A stretch of 64,000 nt of DNA. Origin: Actinomycetota bacterium (GTDB lineage Bacteria; Actinomycetota; Actinomycetes; S36-B12; FW305-bin1). Shown here one piece after another: positions 35,604-49,177 of the stretch; the first letter of the stretch is position 1; every line of letters begins with the position of its first letter. The stretch covers positions 124,001-188,000 of the forward strand of contig SCTR01000009.1 of the NCBI GenBank assembly GCA_004297305.1, in the 5' to 3' direction. A model generated the notes under the pieces. That model saw nothing but the letters and a program-made list of their open reading frames with translations, did not search any database and was not told the origin of the DNA. The position numbers were made by a program, and so were the translations under genes.

Positions 35604-35881
35604 GCTTGCGTCAGGGGACGTGGTGAACCGCCCCGCCCCCTGCGGTCTGCGGTAGCGGCGGCGTCCGGCCAGGAGCCGGCATCGGGTTCCCGGACCTCCT
35701 CACCGTTGGGCAGGGTGGGCGAACCTGTCACCCGGACGGCCGGATGCGGCCGGATGCGGCCCGCCGCCGGCCCCTTGAAGCCCTAACCTGCCGCCGAAGC
35801 GGTGATCATCGGGAGCGCCACGCGGCCGACCCGAGCCGAGAGTCCGGCGAGGCGAGCAGTAGGGCTCGCGGGGGAGGTCGA

Positions 35882-38200
35882 ATGACCGCCGCGACCGCCG
35901 AGAGCCTGTCCGCCGGGCAACTCGGCCGCGCCCTGGCCGCCGGTGGCCTCCAAGTGCGGTACCAGCCGATCATCAGCCTGCCCGATCGGCGGGTCGTCGG
36001 CATGGAATGCCTGGCCCGGTTGCAAAACGGCGACGAACTCGTCGCACCCGCTCGATTCATCGCGACAGCCGAGACTCACGGACTGATCGCCGACCTGGGG
36101 GCAGAGGTCCTCCGGCAGGCGATCGCCCGCGTGGCAGGGTGGCGGCGCCAAGGCGACGGCCTGGCCGCGGTCTGGGTCTCGGTCAACGTGTCGCCCCTGC
36201 AATTGGCCGACCCGACGTTCCTTCCGCTGGTGCGATCTCTGCTGCGCGAATACTCCGTCCCGGCGAGCGCGCTGACGCTGGAGATCACCGAGACGGTGGC
36301 GACGGCAGGCGCCGTACAGCCGGCGCTGGAGGCGCTGTCGGCGTTCGGCGTACGGCTGGCCCTCGATGACTTCGGCACCGGATTCGCCACGCTGGACGGG
36401 CTCAAGCGCCTGCCGGTGCGCATGCTGAAGATCGACCGGACGTTCGTCTCGGAAGTCGCCACACCGTCCCGGGCCCGCGCGATCGTTCGTGCGGTCATCG
36501 CGCTGGCCGAGACCCTCGGCCTGTACGTCGTGGCCGAAGGGGTCGAGACCGAAGACCAACTCGTCGTACTGGAACAGCTGAACTGCCTGGCCGCCCAGGG
36601 CTTCTACTTCGCAGAACCGACCGAGACCCCGGAACTGGTCGATCTGCAGCAGGGCATCCGCCGCGCCCCCACCGGGACAGATCTGGCGACCCTGTGGCGC
36701 CCGGAACACGACGCGACGGTGCTCGCCGCCGCGCGGCTGCTGGCCATCCGGCCGTCCCGGGTGCGCGACACCGTGGTCGCCCTGTCCAGTGCCTGCGGCC
36801 GCCGGATGGGGCTCAGCGCCGGTTCGAACTACGTCACCCGCATGCTGTCGCTGGTGCACGACCACCGGGAACTGGTCCTCGCCGGCGACGACTGGGCGGC
36901 CCGGGTCCCCGGCGCTGCCGACCTGGCGACGGTGCTGGCCGACGGCCTGCCGCGGCCGGACCTTCCCATCGAGGTGCGCGTCGTGGCCGCCGCGGCCGGG
37001 GTCGGAGCCGTCCTGCGCGAGCGGCCGGACCTCGACCTCGCCAGTTGCTGCGAGCAGGTCGTGGCCGGCGGCACCGTCGACGACGAGGTTGCCGCCGTGT
37101 TGGTGTCGGTCGCCACCCGGCCCGTCCCGATCATCGGCATCGACACCGTGCTCGACACCGCCGAGGCGTACCACAGCGGTCGCAGCGGGGTCGAAGAGCG
37201 GATGCGCGCCCTCCTCGGCGTCACCCGGGCGATCGGCTCCACTCGCGACATGCGCGAACTGCTGCGGTTGGCCGCCGACGAGGCCCGCGCGGTGCTCGGC
37301 GCCGCGTCGCTGTCGGTCGAGCGCTGGGACCGGGAGACCGGCGTCCTGCGCACCCTGGTCAACGTCGGCGAACTCGGACCCGCGCAGGTCGTCTTCCCCG
37401 CCGACGAGTTCTATCCGCTGATCCAGTTCCCGGAGTCGCAGCGACTGCTCACCATGGGAATGCCGCACCTGCAGAGCGTCAACGACCCCACGTCCGACGA
37501 TGCCGAGGTCGGGATGCTGCGCCGGCTCGGGAAAGGATCGTGCGCCGCGGTTCCCATCCTCATCGAGGATCGGCTCTGGGGCCGGATGTATGCCACGACG
37601 TCGCCGGATCAGCCGGCGTTCGAGGCGCGCGACCTCGAGCTGCTCACCGCCGTCGCCGGCGTCGTCAGCACCGTCGTGGTGCAGGCCGAACACCTCGATG
37701 CCATGGCCCGGCAGGCATTCGAGGATGCCCTGACCGGCCTGGGCAATCGCCGGGTGGTCGACGATGCGCTGACCCGGTTGTCCGCCGACGGACGCCCCAC
37801 TGCTCTGGTGCTGCTCGACGTGGACGGCCTGAAGGAGATCAACGACTCGCTGGGACACGGAGCAGGAGACCTTGCGCTGCAGGTGCTGGGCGACGCCCTG
37901 TCGGCGAGTGTGGCCGGGGTCGACGGGGGCCTGGCCGGCAGACTCGGTGGCGACGAGTTCACCTTGCTGCTGCCCGACCACGATCTGCTCGCCGCCCAGG
38001 CCGTCGTCGTGACACTGCAGGAACGACTCGCGTCGCAGCGGGGACCGACGGTCTCCTGCGGGGTGGCGGTTGCCGCCGCGGGACCCTGGTCGGCCCGGGT
38101 GCTGCTCGCCGAAGCAGATGCCCAGGCCTACGCGGTGAAGCGCCGGCGCCGCGGCGACCGCCGCTCCACGCGGACGGCCAATCTCGATCGGGTACCCTGA
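35882..38200 (+). CDS. Cyclic di-GMP enzyme with EAL, GAF and GGDEF domains
   Basis: 772 aa from the ATG at 35882, with GGGAGG upstream; an in-frame ATG exists at 35744. The EAL domain is N-terminal (~20-260): VGMECLARL (EAL motif as ECL, Glu42 kept), NVSPLQL, LEITET, LALDDFGTGF, MLKIDRTFV and VAEGVETEDQL, so phosphodiesterase residues are largely intact. A GAF-like domain (~430-590) follows, then a C-terminal GGDEF domain (~610-770) with an intact GGDEF at 689-693. The order EAL-GAF-GGDEF is the reverse of the common GGDEF-EAL arrangement. No transmembrane segment is seen. The protein could both make and break cyclic di-GMP. Confidence 0.92.
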   Translation: MTAATAESLSAGQLGRALAAGGLQVRYQPIISLPDRRVVGMECLARLQNGDELVAPARFIATAETHGLIADLGAEVLRQAIARVAGWRRQGDGLAAVWVSVNVSPLQLADPTFLPLVRSLLREYSVPASALTLEITETVATAGAVQPALEALSAFGVRLALDDFGTGFATLDGLKRLPVRMLKIDRTFVSEVATPSRARAIVRAVIALAETLGLYVVAEGVETEDQLVVLEQLNCLAAQGFYFAEPTETPELVDLQQGIRRAPTGTDLATLWRPEHDATVLAAARLLAIRPSRVRDTVVALSSACGRRMGLSAGSNYVTRMLSLVHDHRELVLAGDDWAARVPGAADLATVLADGLPRPDLPIEVRVVAAAAGVGAVLRERPDLDLASCCEQVVAGGTVDDEVAAVLVSVATRPVPIIGIDTVLDTAEAYHSGRSGVEERMRALLGVTRAIGSTRDMRELLRLAADEARAVLGAASLSVERWDRETGVLRTLVNVGELGPAQVVFPADEFYPLIQFPESQRLLTMGMPHLQSVNDPTSDDAEVGMLRRLGKGSCAAVPILIEDRLWGRMYATTSPDQPAFEARDLELLTAVAGVVSTVVVQAEHLDAMARQAFEDALTGLGNRRVVDDALTRLSADGRPTALVLLDVDGLKEINDSLGHGAGDLALQVLGDALSASVAGVDGGLAGRLGGDEFTLLLPDHDLLAAQAVVVTLQERLASQRGPTVSCGVAVAAAGPWSARVLLAEADAQAYAVKRRRRGDRRSTRTANLDRVP

Positions 38201-38245
38201 CCGCGTGCCCGACTCCCCGACGCGACCTGTGGCCGAGCGCGGCAG

Positions 38246-40729
<2,484 letters not shown>

Positions 40730-40742
40730 GTTTCGCCCAGCC

Positions 40743-40792
40743 CTCCACTGACCGCGGTTCCGGCCTAGCACTCCACTGACCGCGGTTCCGGC
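40743..40792 (+). repeat. 22-bp direct repeat downstream of leuS
   Basis: CTCCACTGACCGCGGTTCCGG (plus C) occurs at 40743-40764 and again at 40771-40792, 28 bp apart. It lies between the leuS stop and degV. No hairpin or gene is associated with it. Confidence 0.8.
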
Positions 40793-40834
40793 GGTCGGGT
40801 TCGGGTCGGTATCAGGGGGCAGTAGCGTGTCGCC

Positions 40835-41680
40835 ATGGTGGCGGGCGCGGTGGCGGTGGTCACCGATTCCACCGCCAGTTTGCTCCCAGAACGCGCCGCT
40901 GCCGCCGGTGTCAAGGTCGTCCCGATCCAGGTGATCGTCGACGACGTCATCCGCGACGAGGGCACCGAGATCACCCCGGCGGACGTCGCCATTGCCTTGC
41001 GCGACAAGCGGTCGGTGTCGACCTCCCGGCCGGCGCCGGAGCGCCTCGCCGCGCAGTACCGCGAGCTGGCCGACAACGGCGCAACGCATATTGTGTCGAT
41101 TCACCTGTCGGCAGCGATGAGCGGCACGGTGGAGTCCGCGACGATCGCGGCGCGTCAGGTCGCGATCCCGGTCACCGTGCTGGACTCCCGCTCGGTAGCA
41201 CTCGGCCTCGGCTACGCCGTGCTGGCCGCGGCCGCAACCGCCAGTGCCGGAGCAGCTCCTGAGGCCGTGGCGGCCGCCGCCCGCGACCGGCTGGCGCGAA
41301 CCAGCGTGCTGTTCTACGTCGACACCCTCGACCGGCTGCGCGCCGGCGGCCGGATCGGCGCCGCGGCCACCCTGCTCGGCCAGGCGCTGCACGTCAAGCC
41401 GCTGCTGCAGCTGTCGGCCGGCGTGGTCGAGCCGGTCGAGAAGGTCCGGACCGCTGCCCGCGCGCTCGCCCGGTTGGAGGAGCTCGCCGCGATGCGCGCG
41501 GGCATCGGGGAGATCCGGATCGCGGTGCAGCACTGCCTGGCCGCCGACCGCGCCGCCGCGCTCGCCGCCCGGCTGCGCGACCGCCTGCCGCGCGCGGAAC
41601 TGGAGGTCGGCGAAGTGGGTGCGGTCCTCGGCGCCCATGTCGGGCCGGGCATGGTGGCCGTCGTCCTGGCGCCACGCTGA
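40835..41680 (+). CDS. DegV-family fatty-acid-binding protein
   Basis: 281 aa. VAVVTDSTASLLPERA, KVVPIQVIVDD, SVSTSRPAPERLAAQYREL, HIVSIHLSAAMSGTVESA and VLDSRSVALGLGYAVLAAA are DegV signatures; the Ser/Thr residues of TSRP and SAAMSGT contact the bound fatty acid carboxylate. In Firmicutes such proteins (FakB) present fatty acids to a kinase; the actinobacterial role is not established. It is often found next to comEA/comEC, as here. Confidence 0.92.
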   Translation: MVAGAVAVVTDSTASLLPERAAAAGVKVVPIQVIVDDVIRDEGTEITPADVAIALRDKRSVSTSRPAPERLAAQYRELADNGATHIVSIHLSAAMSGTVESATIAARQVAIPVTVLDSRSVALGLGYAVLAAAATASAGAAPEAVAAAARDRLARTSVLFYVDTLDRLRAGGRIGAAATLLGQALHVKPLLQLSAGVVEPVEKVRTAARALARLEELAAMRAGIGEIRIAVQHCLAADRAAALAARLRDRLPRAELEVGEVGAVLGAHVGPGMVAVVLAPR

Positions 41681-41716
41681 GGCGACGTTCACGACCGCGG
41701 CGACGTTGACGACAGA

Positions 41717-41840
41717 GTGACGTTCACAACCGACGTGCCGGTCGCAACCGCGGTGACATTCACAACCGACGTGCCGGTCACAAGCGCAGTGACGTCCACA
41801 AGCGAGTGACGTCCACAAGCGAGTGACGTCCACAACCGCG
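41717..41840 (+). repeat. Nested tandem repeats between degV and comEA
   Basis: Two 36-bp units (41717-41752 and 41753-41788, starting GTGACGTTCACAACCGACG and GTGACATTCACAACCGACG) are followed by two identical 17-bp units (GTGACGTCCACAAGCGA at 41789 and 41806) and a partial third at 41823. All units share GTGACRTYCACAA. The function is unknown; copy number is probably variable between strains. Confidence 0.85.
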
Positions 41841-41890
41841 GACAATGGGCTCAGCCGTCCCCAGGGCTTGGGACGCAGTCGATCTCAGCG

Positions 41891-42777
41891 GTGCTGCCGC
41901 CTAGCGTCCGTGAGGTGTCCCGAGACGAGAAGAGCGCAGCGCAGCGGTTGGCTGACCTTGCTGCGGCCTGGCGAGGCGACAGGGGCGCGGGCGACCCGGA
42001 CGCAGAGCTGGCTGGCGACGCTTCCTCGGCCACCGCGCGCGACGCTGGCTCGGCCGTTTCGGGTGGCGCCACCTCGTCCGTTGCGGCTTTCGCGGTCGAC
42101 GGCGCCGCCTCGGCTGCCGATCGCAACACCGAGCCCGCCGAGGGGATCCGGCGCGCCGACGGCCGGACCGTTCGCGCGATCGCCGCTGTGGTGGCCGTGG
42201 CGATGGTCCTCGCCGGGTGGTGGTGGTGGCAAGGCCGGCCCCGCGAAGTCACGCGGGCACCCGCTGCCGTGGTCAGCGGGCAGCCGGTCGCTGAGAAGGT
42301 GACGGCCTCGCCGTCACCGGCCGTGCGTGAGGTGGTCGTGCACGTGGTCGGCGAGGTGGTCCGGCCCGGGTTGGTCCGGCTGCCCGCCGGATCGCGGGTG
42401 GCCGATGCGGTGGGCGCCGCCGGGGGCCTGCGGCCCGGCGGTCATCTCGGCGGCGCGAACCTCGCCCGAGTGCTCGTCGACGGCGAGCAACTGGTGATCG
42501 GAGCGGGTGCTTTGCCCGGCCGCACCACGACCGACCCGGACACGGTGCCCGGCCGCACGACGACGGGGCCGGGCACCGGCGCGGCGAACGCGCCACTGGA
42601 TCTCAACGCCGCTACTACGGCGCAACTGGAGGAGCTGCCCGGGATCGGCCCGGTGCTCGCCGGGCGCATCGTGGCGTGGCGTGAGGAGCACGGCGCCTTC
42701 ACCGCGGTCACCGAGCTGCAGGAGGTCTCCGGCGTGGGAGACAAGGTGTTCGCGGCGATCGAGCGCCTGGTGAGGGT

Positions 42778-42781
<4 letters not shown>
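41891..42781 (+). CDS. comEA: DNA-uptake protein ComEA
   Basis: 296 aa; the start (GTG 41891) is uncertain, with further in-frame GTGs within 25 bp. A cytoplasmic Ala-rich segment leads to one transmembrane helix (AIAAVVAVAMVLAGWWWWQG, ~97-116), then a SLBB domain (VHVVGEVVRPGLVRLPAGSRVADAV) and a C-terminal helix-hairpin-helix DNA-binding domain (LDLNAATTAQLEELPGIGPVLAGRIVAWREEHGAF ... VSGVGDKVFAAIERL). In competent bacteria it binds double-stranded DNA outside the membrane and passes it to ComEC. Its stop overlaps the comEC start. Confidence 0.93.
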
Positions 42782-45372
<2,591 letters not shown>

Positions 45373-45427
45373 ACAGCTACTGCGACTGCCGGACGGCGAT
45401 GTCGGCGACTCGTGACATGCTCGGCCG

Positions 45428-46438
45428 GTGCCGGCTGCTCCCGCCCCCGTGACGCTGGTGTTCGGCCCGGAGACCGTCCTGGCCGAGCGGGCCGTGGACG
45501 AGGTCGTGGCGGCCGCCCGGGCCGTCGAGCCGAGCGCGTACCGGTCCGTCATTCGCGCCGGTTCCGGCGACCTGGCCGCCGCCTTGGCAGATGCCTTGGC
45601 CCCCAACCTCTTCGGTGAGTCGACGGTTGTCGTCGTCGAAGGCCTGGACGGCGCCGACGAGGCGGCGGCGCGGTTGGTCAAGCAGGCGTGTACCGAGCCG
45701 GTTCCCGGGCTCTGGCTGGTGCTGCTGCACCCCGGCGGGACCAAGGGCAAGGCACTGCTGGACCACATCCGCAAGGCCGGTGCCGTGGAGGTCGCATGTC
45801 CGGCGCTGAAGCGACGCCGCGACGTGATCGGCTTCCTCGGCCAGGAGCTGCGCCGCGAGAGCCGCCGTGCCCGACCCGAGGCGCTCGAGGCGTTGCTCGA
45901 TGCCGTGGGCATGGACCTGCAGCTGCTGGTGGGGGCGATCCGGCAGCTGGTTCGAGACGTCGAGACGGACCCGCTGGATATCGACGACGTGCATCGCTAC
46001 TTCGGTGGGGTCGCCGACGTCAGCGGCTTCGCGATCTCCGACGCGGTATGGGAGCGCCGTACGGTCGACGCGTTGGCGGACCTACGGTGGGCCGCAGAAT
46101 CCGGCGACCGGGGACGGCTGGGCCCGGCGACTGTCGGAGCCATGACCACTGGGCTGCGCGGTCTGGTCCGTTACGCCGGGGCGTCCAAGGCGCAGCCGGA
46201 GGCGGCATTGGCTGCCGCGGCGGGTGTCCCGCCCTGGAAGCTGCGGTCACTGCAGGCGCAGCTGCGCCGCTGGCGGCCCGAGCAGATCGTGGCGGCGACC
46301 AAGCGGCTCGCCCAGGCCGATGCTGCGGTCAAAGGCGGCTTACGGGAAGGCGAGCAGCTCGATCCGACGCAGAAGTTGTGGGCGCTGGAGCGGCTCGTGG
46401 TCGAACTGTCGGATCGCGACGACGCCGCGCGCTCCTGA
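45428..46438 (+). CDS. holA: DNA polymerase III delta subunit
   Basis: 336 aa from a GTG. PVTLVFGPETVLAERAVDEVVAAAR opens the clamp-loader fold, and ALAPNLFGESTVVVVEGLD, WLVLLHPGGTKGKALLDHIRK and the C-terminal collar helices (AQLRRWRPEQIVAATKRLAQADAAVKGGL) are family-typical. Delta opens the beta sliding clamp. The comEC-holA-rpsT order is widely conserved in actinobacteria. It converges with rpsT. Confidence 0.95.
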   Translation: MPAAPAPVTLVFGPETVLAERAVDEVVAAARAVEPSAYRSVIRAGSGDLAAALADALAPNLFGESTVVVVEGLDGADEAAARLVKQACTEPVPGLWLVLLHPGGTKGKALLDHIRKAGAVEVACPALKRRRDVIGFLGQELRRESRRARPEALEALLDAVGMDLQLLVGAIRQLVRDVETDPLDIDDVHRYFGGVADVSGFAISDAVWERRTVDALADLRWAAESGDRGRLGPATVGAMTTGLRGLVRYAGASKAQPEAALAAAAGVPPWKLRSLQAQLRRWRPEQIVAATKRLAQADAAVKGGLREGEQLDPTQKLWALERLVVELSDRDDAARS

Positions 46439-46452
46439 CCAGCTGCTGGCCT

Positions 46453-46621
46453 AGGCGGGCGCCCGCTCACCAGCCAGCGCGGCGGGCTGGTCCCGGTGTC
46501 AGCCGTGCCTGACCAGCGGCGGCGTTCGATCCGCCGCAGCGCGGCGGGCGGTCCCGGTGTCAGGCCTGCTGACCAGCGGCAGTGCTTGGCCAGAGCGTTC
46601 GATCCGCCGCAGCGCGGCGGG
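46453..46621. terminator. Repeated hairpins between convergent holA and rpsT
   Basis: Three GC-rich hairpins: ACCAGCC/GGCTGGT (46469-46475 with 46485-46491), and two copies of CCGCCGC-AGC-GCGGCGG (46531-46547 and 46604-46620). The latter sit inside a 27-bp direct repeat (46522-46548, 46595-46621) that starts GCGTTCGATCCGCCG. No U-tract follows, as is common in actinobacteria. They probably terminate both convergent transcripts. Confidence 0.6.
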
Positions 46622-46634
46622 CTGGTCTCGAGGG

Positions 46635-46904
46635 TCAGGCCTCGGCGAGAGCGGCAGCGCGCTTGGCGACCGCGGACTTCCGGTTCGCGGCCTGGTTCTT
46701 GTGGATGACGCCCTTGCTGGCGGCCTTGTCGAGCAGGGTGCCGGCCGCGCGGGCGAGCTCGGTCGCCTTCGCTACGTCGCCGGCGTCGGCGGCCTCGCGG
46801 AACTTACGAACCGCGGTCTTGAGCTGCGACTTGACCGCCTTGTTGCGCACGCGCGCCGCCTCGTTCGTGCGGATGCGCTTGATCTGCGACTTGATGTTCG
46901 CCAC
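46635..46904 (-). CDS. rpsT: 30S ribosomal protein S20
   Basis: 89 aa from a GTG at 46904 with GAAGG 6 nt upstream. [37 protein letters not shown] ... [22 protein letters not shown] is unmistakable bS20. It binds 16S rRNA at the bottom of the 30S body. The frame is open upstream, but the family start fixes the GTG. Confidence 0.98.
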   Translation of the reverse strand: MANIKSQIKRIRTNEAARVRNKAVKSQLKTAVRKFREAADAGDVAKATELARAAGTLLDKAASKGVIHKNQAANRKSAVAKRAAALAEA

Positions 46905-47215
46905 GGTCAGCCTTCGGTCTCGTACAGCGGGTGGGTCGGCGCCCTGGCGCCGGCTTGTCAGCTCGCGCCGCCACCGACCGGTGCGCGCGGGCGCCACAGG
47001 ATACTCACCGCACCCGGCGGGCCGCCAAATCGGCAGGCCGCGGGGCAGCCCCGGCATTCGTGCGCGGACGTCCGTCGACGGCTGGTCATGCGACGATGGC
47101 CTGCCTCACCGGCTGGGCCATCCTGTCGGTGTGGGCCGGCGGCCGCGCGGGGCCGCCGGACGATCAACGGACGTAGCGGACGCCGGATGCCGGCGGCGGG
47201 AAGGCAGTCGTCAGC
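46905..47215. other. Divergent promoter region of rpsT and lepA
   Basis: 311 bp without a convincing gene. It must carry the promoters of both flanking translation genes; I could not identify -35/-10 pairs with confidence. A GGCGCC-CT-GGCGCC palindrome lies near the rpsT side. Confidence 0.4.
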
Positions 47216-49066
47216 GTGAGCGCTCGGGTCACTCCGCCGGCCCCGGGCCGCACCGATCCCGGCGACATCCGCAACTTCTGCATCATCGCCCACATCGACC
47301 ACGGCAAGTCCACGCTGGCCGACCGGATGCTGCAGCTGACCGGCGTGGTCGACAGCAGGTCGATGCGCGCCCAGTACCTCGACCGGATGGATATCGAGCG
47401 GGAACGCGGCATCACCATCAAGAGCCAGGCGGTACGGCTGCCGTTCCTGGCGGCAGACGGCCGTAGCTACGTCTTCAACCTCATCGACACGCCCGGTCAC
47501 GTCGACTTCACGTACGAGGTGTCCCGCAGTCTGGCGGCCTGCGAAGGCGCCATCCTGCTGGTGGACGCCGCCCAGGGCATCGAGGCCCAGACGCTCGCCA
47601 ACCTGTACCTGGCGCTCGAGGGCGATCTGCAGATCATCCCGGTGCTCAACAAGATCGACCTGCCGGCGGCGCAGCCGGACAAGTACGCCGCGGAACTGGC
47701 GCACATCATCGGGTGCGACGCCGCCGACGTGCTACGGGTGAGCGCGAAGACCGGCGACGGCGTCCGAGAACTGCTCGAAGCCGTGGTCCAGCAGGTCCCG
47801 GCCCCGGTCGGCGACGCCGACGGGCCGGCGCGGGCGCTCATCTTCGACTCCGTGTACGACACCTACCGCGGCGTGATCACCTATGTGCGGGTCGTGGACG
47901 GATCGCTGTCCACCCGCGAGCGCATCGTGATGATGTCGACGCAAGCCACCCACGAGACGCTCGAGGTCGGCGTCATCTCGCCTGAGCCGGTGCCGGCCGA
48001 CTCGCTCGGCGTCGGTGAGGTCGGCTACCTGATCACCGGCGTGAAGGACGTCCGGCAGAGCCGGGTCGGCGACACCGTCACTTCGTCGGTGCGCGCGGCA
48101 GCCGCGCCGCTGGGCGGCTACCGGGACCCGAAGCCGATGGTGTTCTCCGGGCTCTATCCCATCGACGGCTCGGACTATCCGCTGCTGCGGGACGCCTTGG
48201 ACAAGCTGAAACTCAACGATGCCGCGCTGGCCTACGAGCCGGAGACCTCGCTGGCGCTCGGCTTCGGATTCCGTTGCGGCTTCTTGGGTCTGCTCCACCT
48301 GGAGATCGTGCGCGAGCGGCTGGAACGGGAGTTCAACCTCGATCTGATCTCGACCGCCCCGAACGTGGTCTACCGCGTGGTCAAGGACGACGGCGCCGAG
48401 CTGGTGGTGACCAACCCGTCGGAATACCCGGCTGCCAAGATTGCCGAGGTGTACGAGCCGGTGGTGCGGTCGACGATCCTGACGCCGGGGGAGTTCGTCG
48501 GCACGATCATGGAACTGTGCCAGGCCCGTCGTGGCGCGTTGCTGGGCATGGACTACCTGTCGGAGGACCGGGTCGAGCTGCGGTACACGCTGCCGCTGGC
48601 GGAGATCGTGTTCGACTTCTTCGACCAACTGAAGTCACGGACCCGTGGCTACGCCTCGCTGGACTACGAGCCCACCGGCGAGCAGCGCTCCGATCTGGTC
48701 AAGGTGGACATCCTGCTGCACGGCGAACCGGTCGACGCCTTCAGCGCGATCGTCCACCGGGACAAGGCGTACGCCTACGGCGTCGCGATGGCCGCGAAGC
48801 TGAAGGAGCTCATCCCGCGGCAGCAGTTCGAAGTGCCGATCCAGGCGGCCATCGGCAGCCGGGTCATCGCGCGGGAGAACATCCGGGCGATTCGTAAGGA
48901 CGTGCTGGCCAAGTGCTACGGCGGTGACATCACCCGCAAGCGCAAGCTGCTGGAGAAGCAGAAGGAGGGCAAGAAGCGGATGAAGGTCGTCGGACGGGTC
49001 GAGGTGCCGCAGGAGGCCTTCATCGCAGCGTTGTCGACCGGGGAAGGCGTCGCCAAGACACGGTGA
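47216..49066 (+). CDS. lepA: Elongation factor 4 (LepA)
   Basis: 616 aa from a GTG. The GTPase domain has [19 protein letters not shown] (G1), [12 protein letters not shown] (G2), [10 protein letters not shown] (G3), NKIDLP (G4) and VSAKTG (G5). The LepA-specific C-terminal domain is present ([28 protein letters not shown] ... [24 protein letters not shown]). It back-translocates or remodels stalled ribosomes. Complete and of normal length. Confidence 0.98.
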   Translation: MSARVTPPAPGRTDPGDIRNFCIIAHIDHGKSTLADRMLQLTGVVDSRSMRAQYLDRMDIERERGITIKSQAVRLPFLAADGRSYVFNLIDTPGHVDFTYEVSRSLAACEGAILLVDAAQGIEAQTLANLYLALEGDLQIIPVLNKIDLPAAQPDKYAAELAHIIGCDAADVLRVSAKTGDGVRELLEAVVQQVPAPVGDADGPARALIFDSVYDTYRGVITYVRVVDGSLSTRERIVMMSTQATHETLEVGVISPEPVPADSLGVGEVGYLITGVKDVRQSRVGDTVTSSVRAAAAPLGGYRDPKPMVFSGLYPIDGSDYPLLRDALDKLKLNDAALAYEPETSLALGFGFRCGFLGLLHLEIVRERLEREFNLDLISTAPNVVYRVVKDDGAELVVTNPSEYPAAKIAEVYEPVVRSTILTPGEFVGTIMELCQARRGALLGMDYLSEDRVELRYTLPLAEIVFDFFDQLKSRTRGYASLDYEPTGEQRSDLVKVDILLHGEPVDAFSAIVHRDKAYAYGVAMAAKLKELIPRQQFEVPIQAAIGSRVIARENIRAIRKDVLAKCYGGDITRKRKLLEKQKEGKKRMKVVGRVEVPQEAFIAALSTGEGVAKTR

Positions 49067-49177
49067 GGGCACCGGTCCGCGCGGCCGCTGCGTAACGGCA
49101 GCCCGGGTCTCTAGTGTGGTGATCGACGTTCGGCGCACGTCGGTGACGGCGCCACCACACGCGGAGGTGGACTCTCG

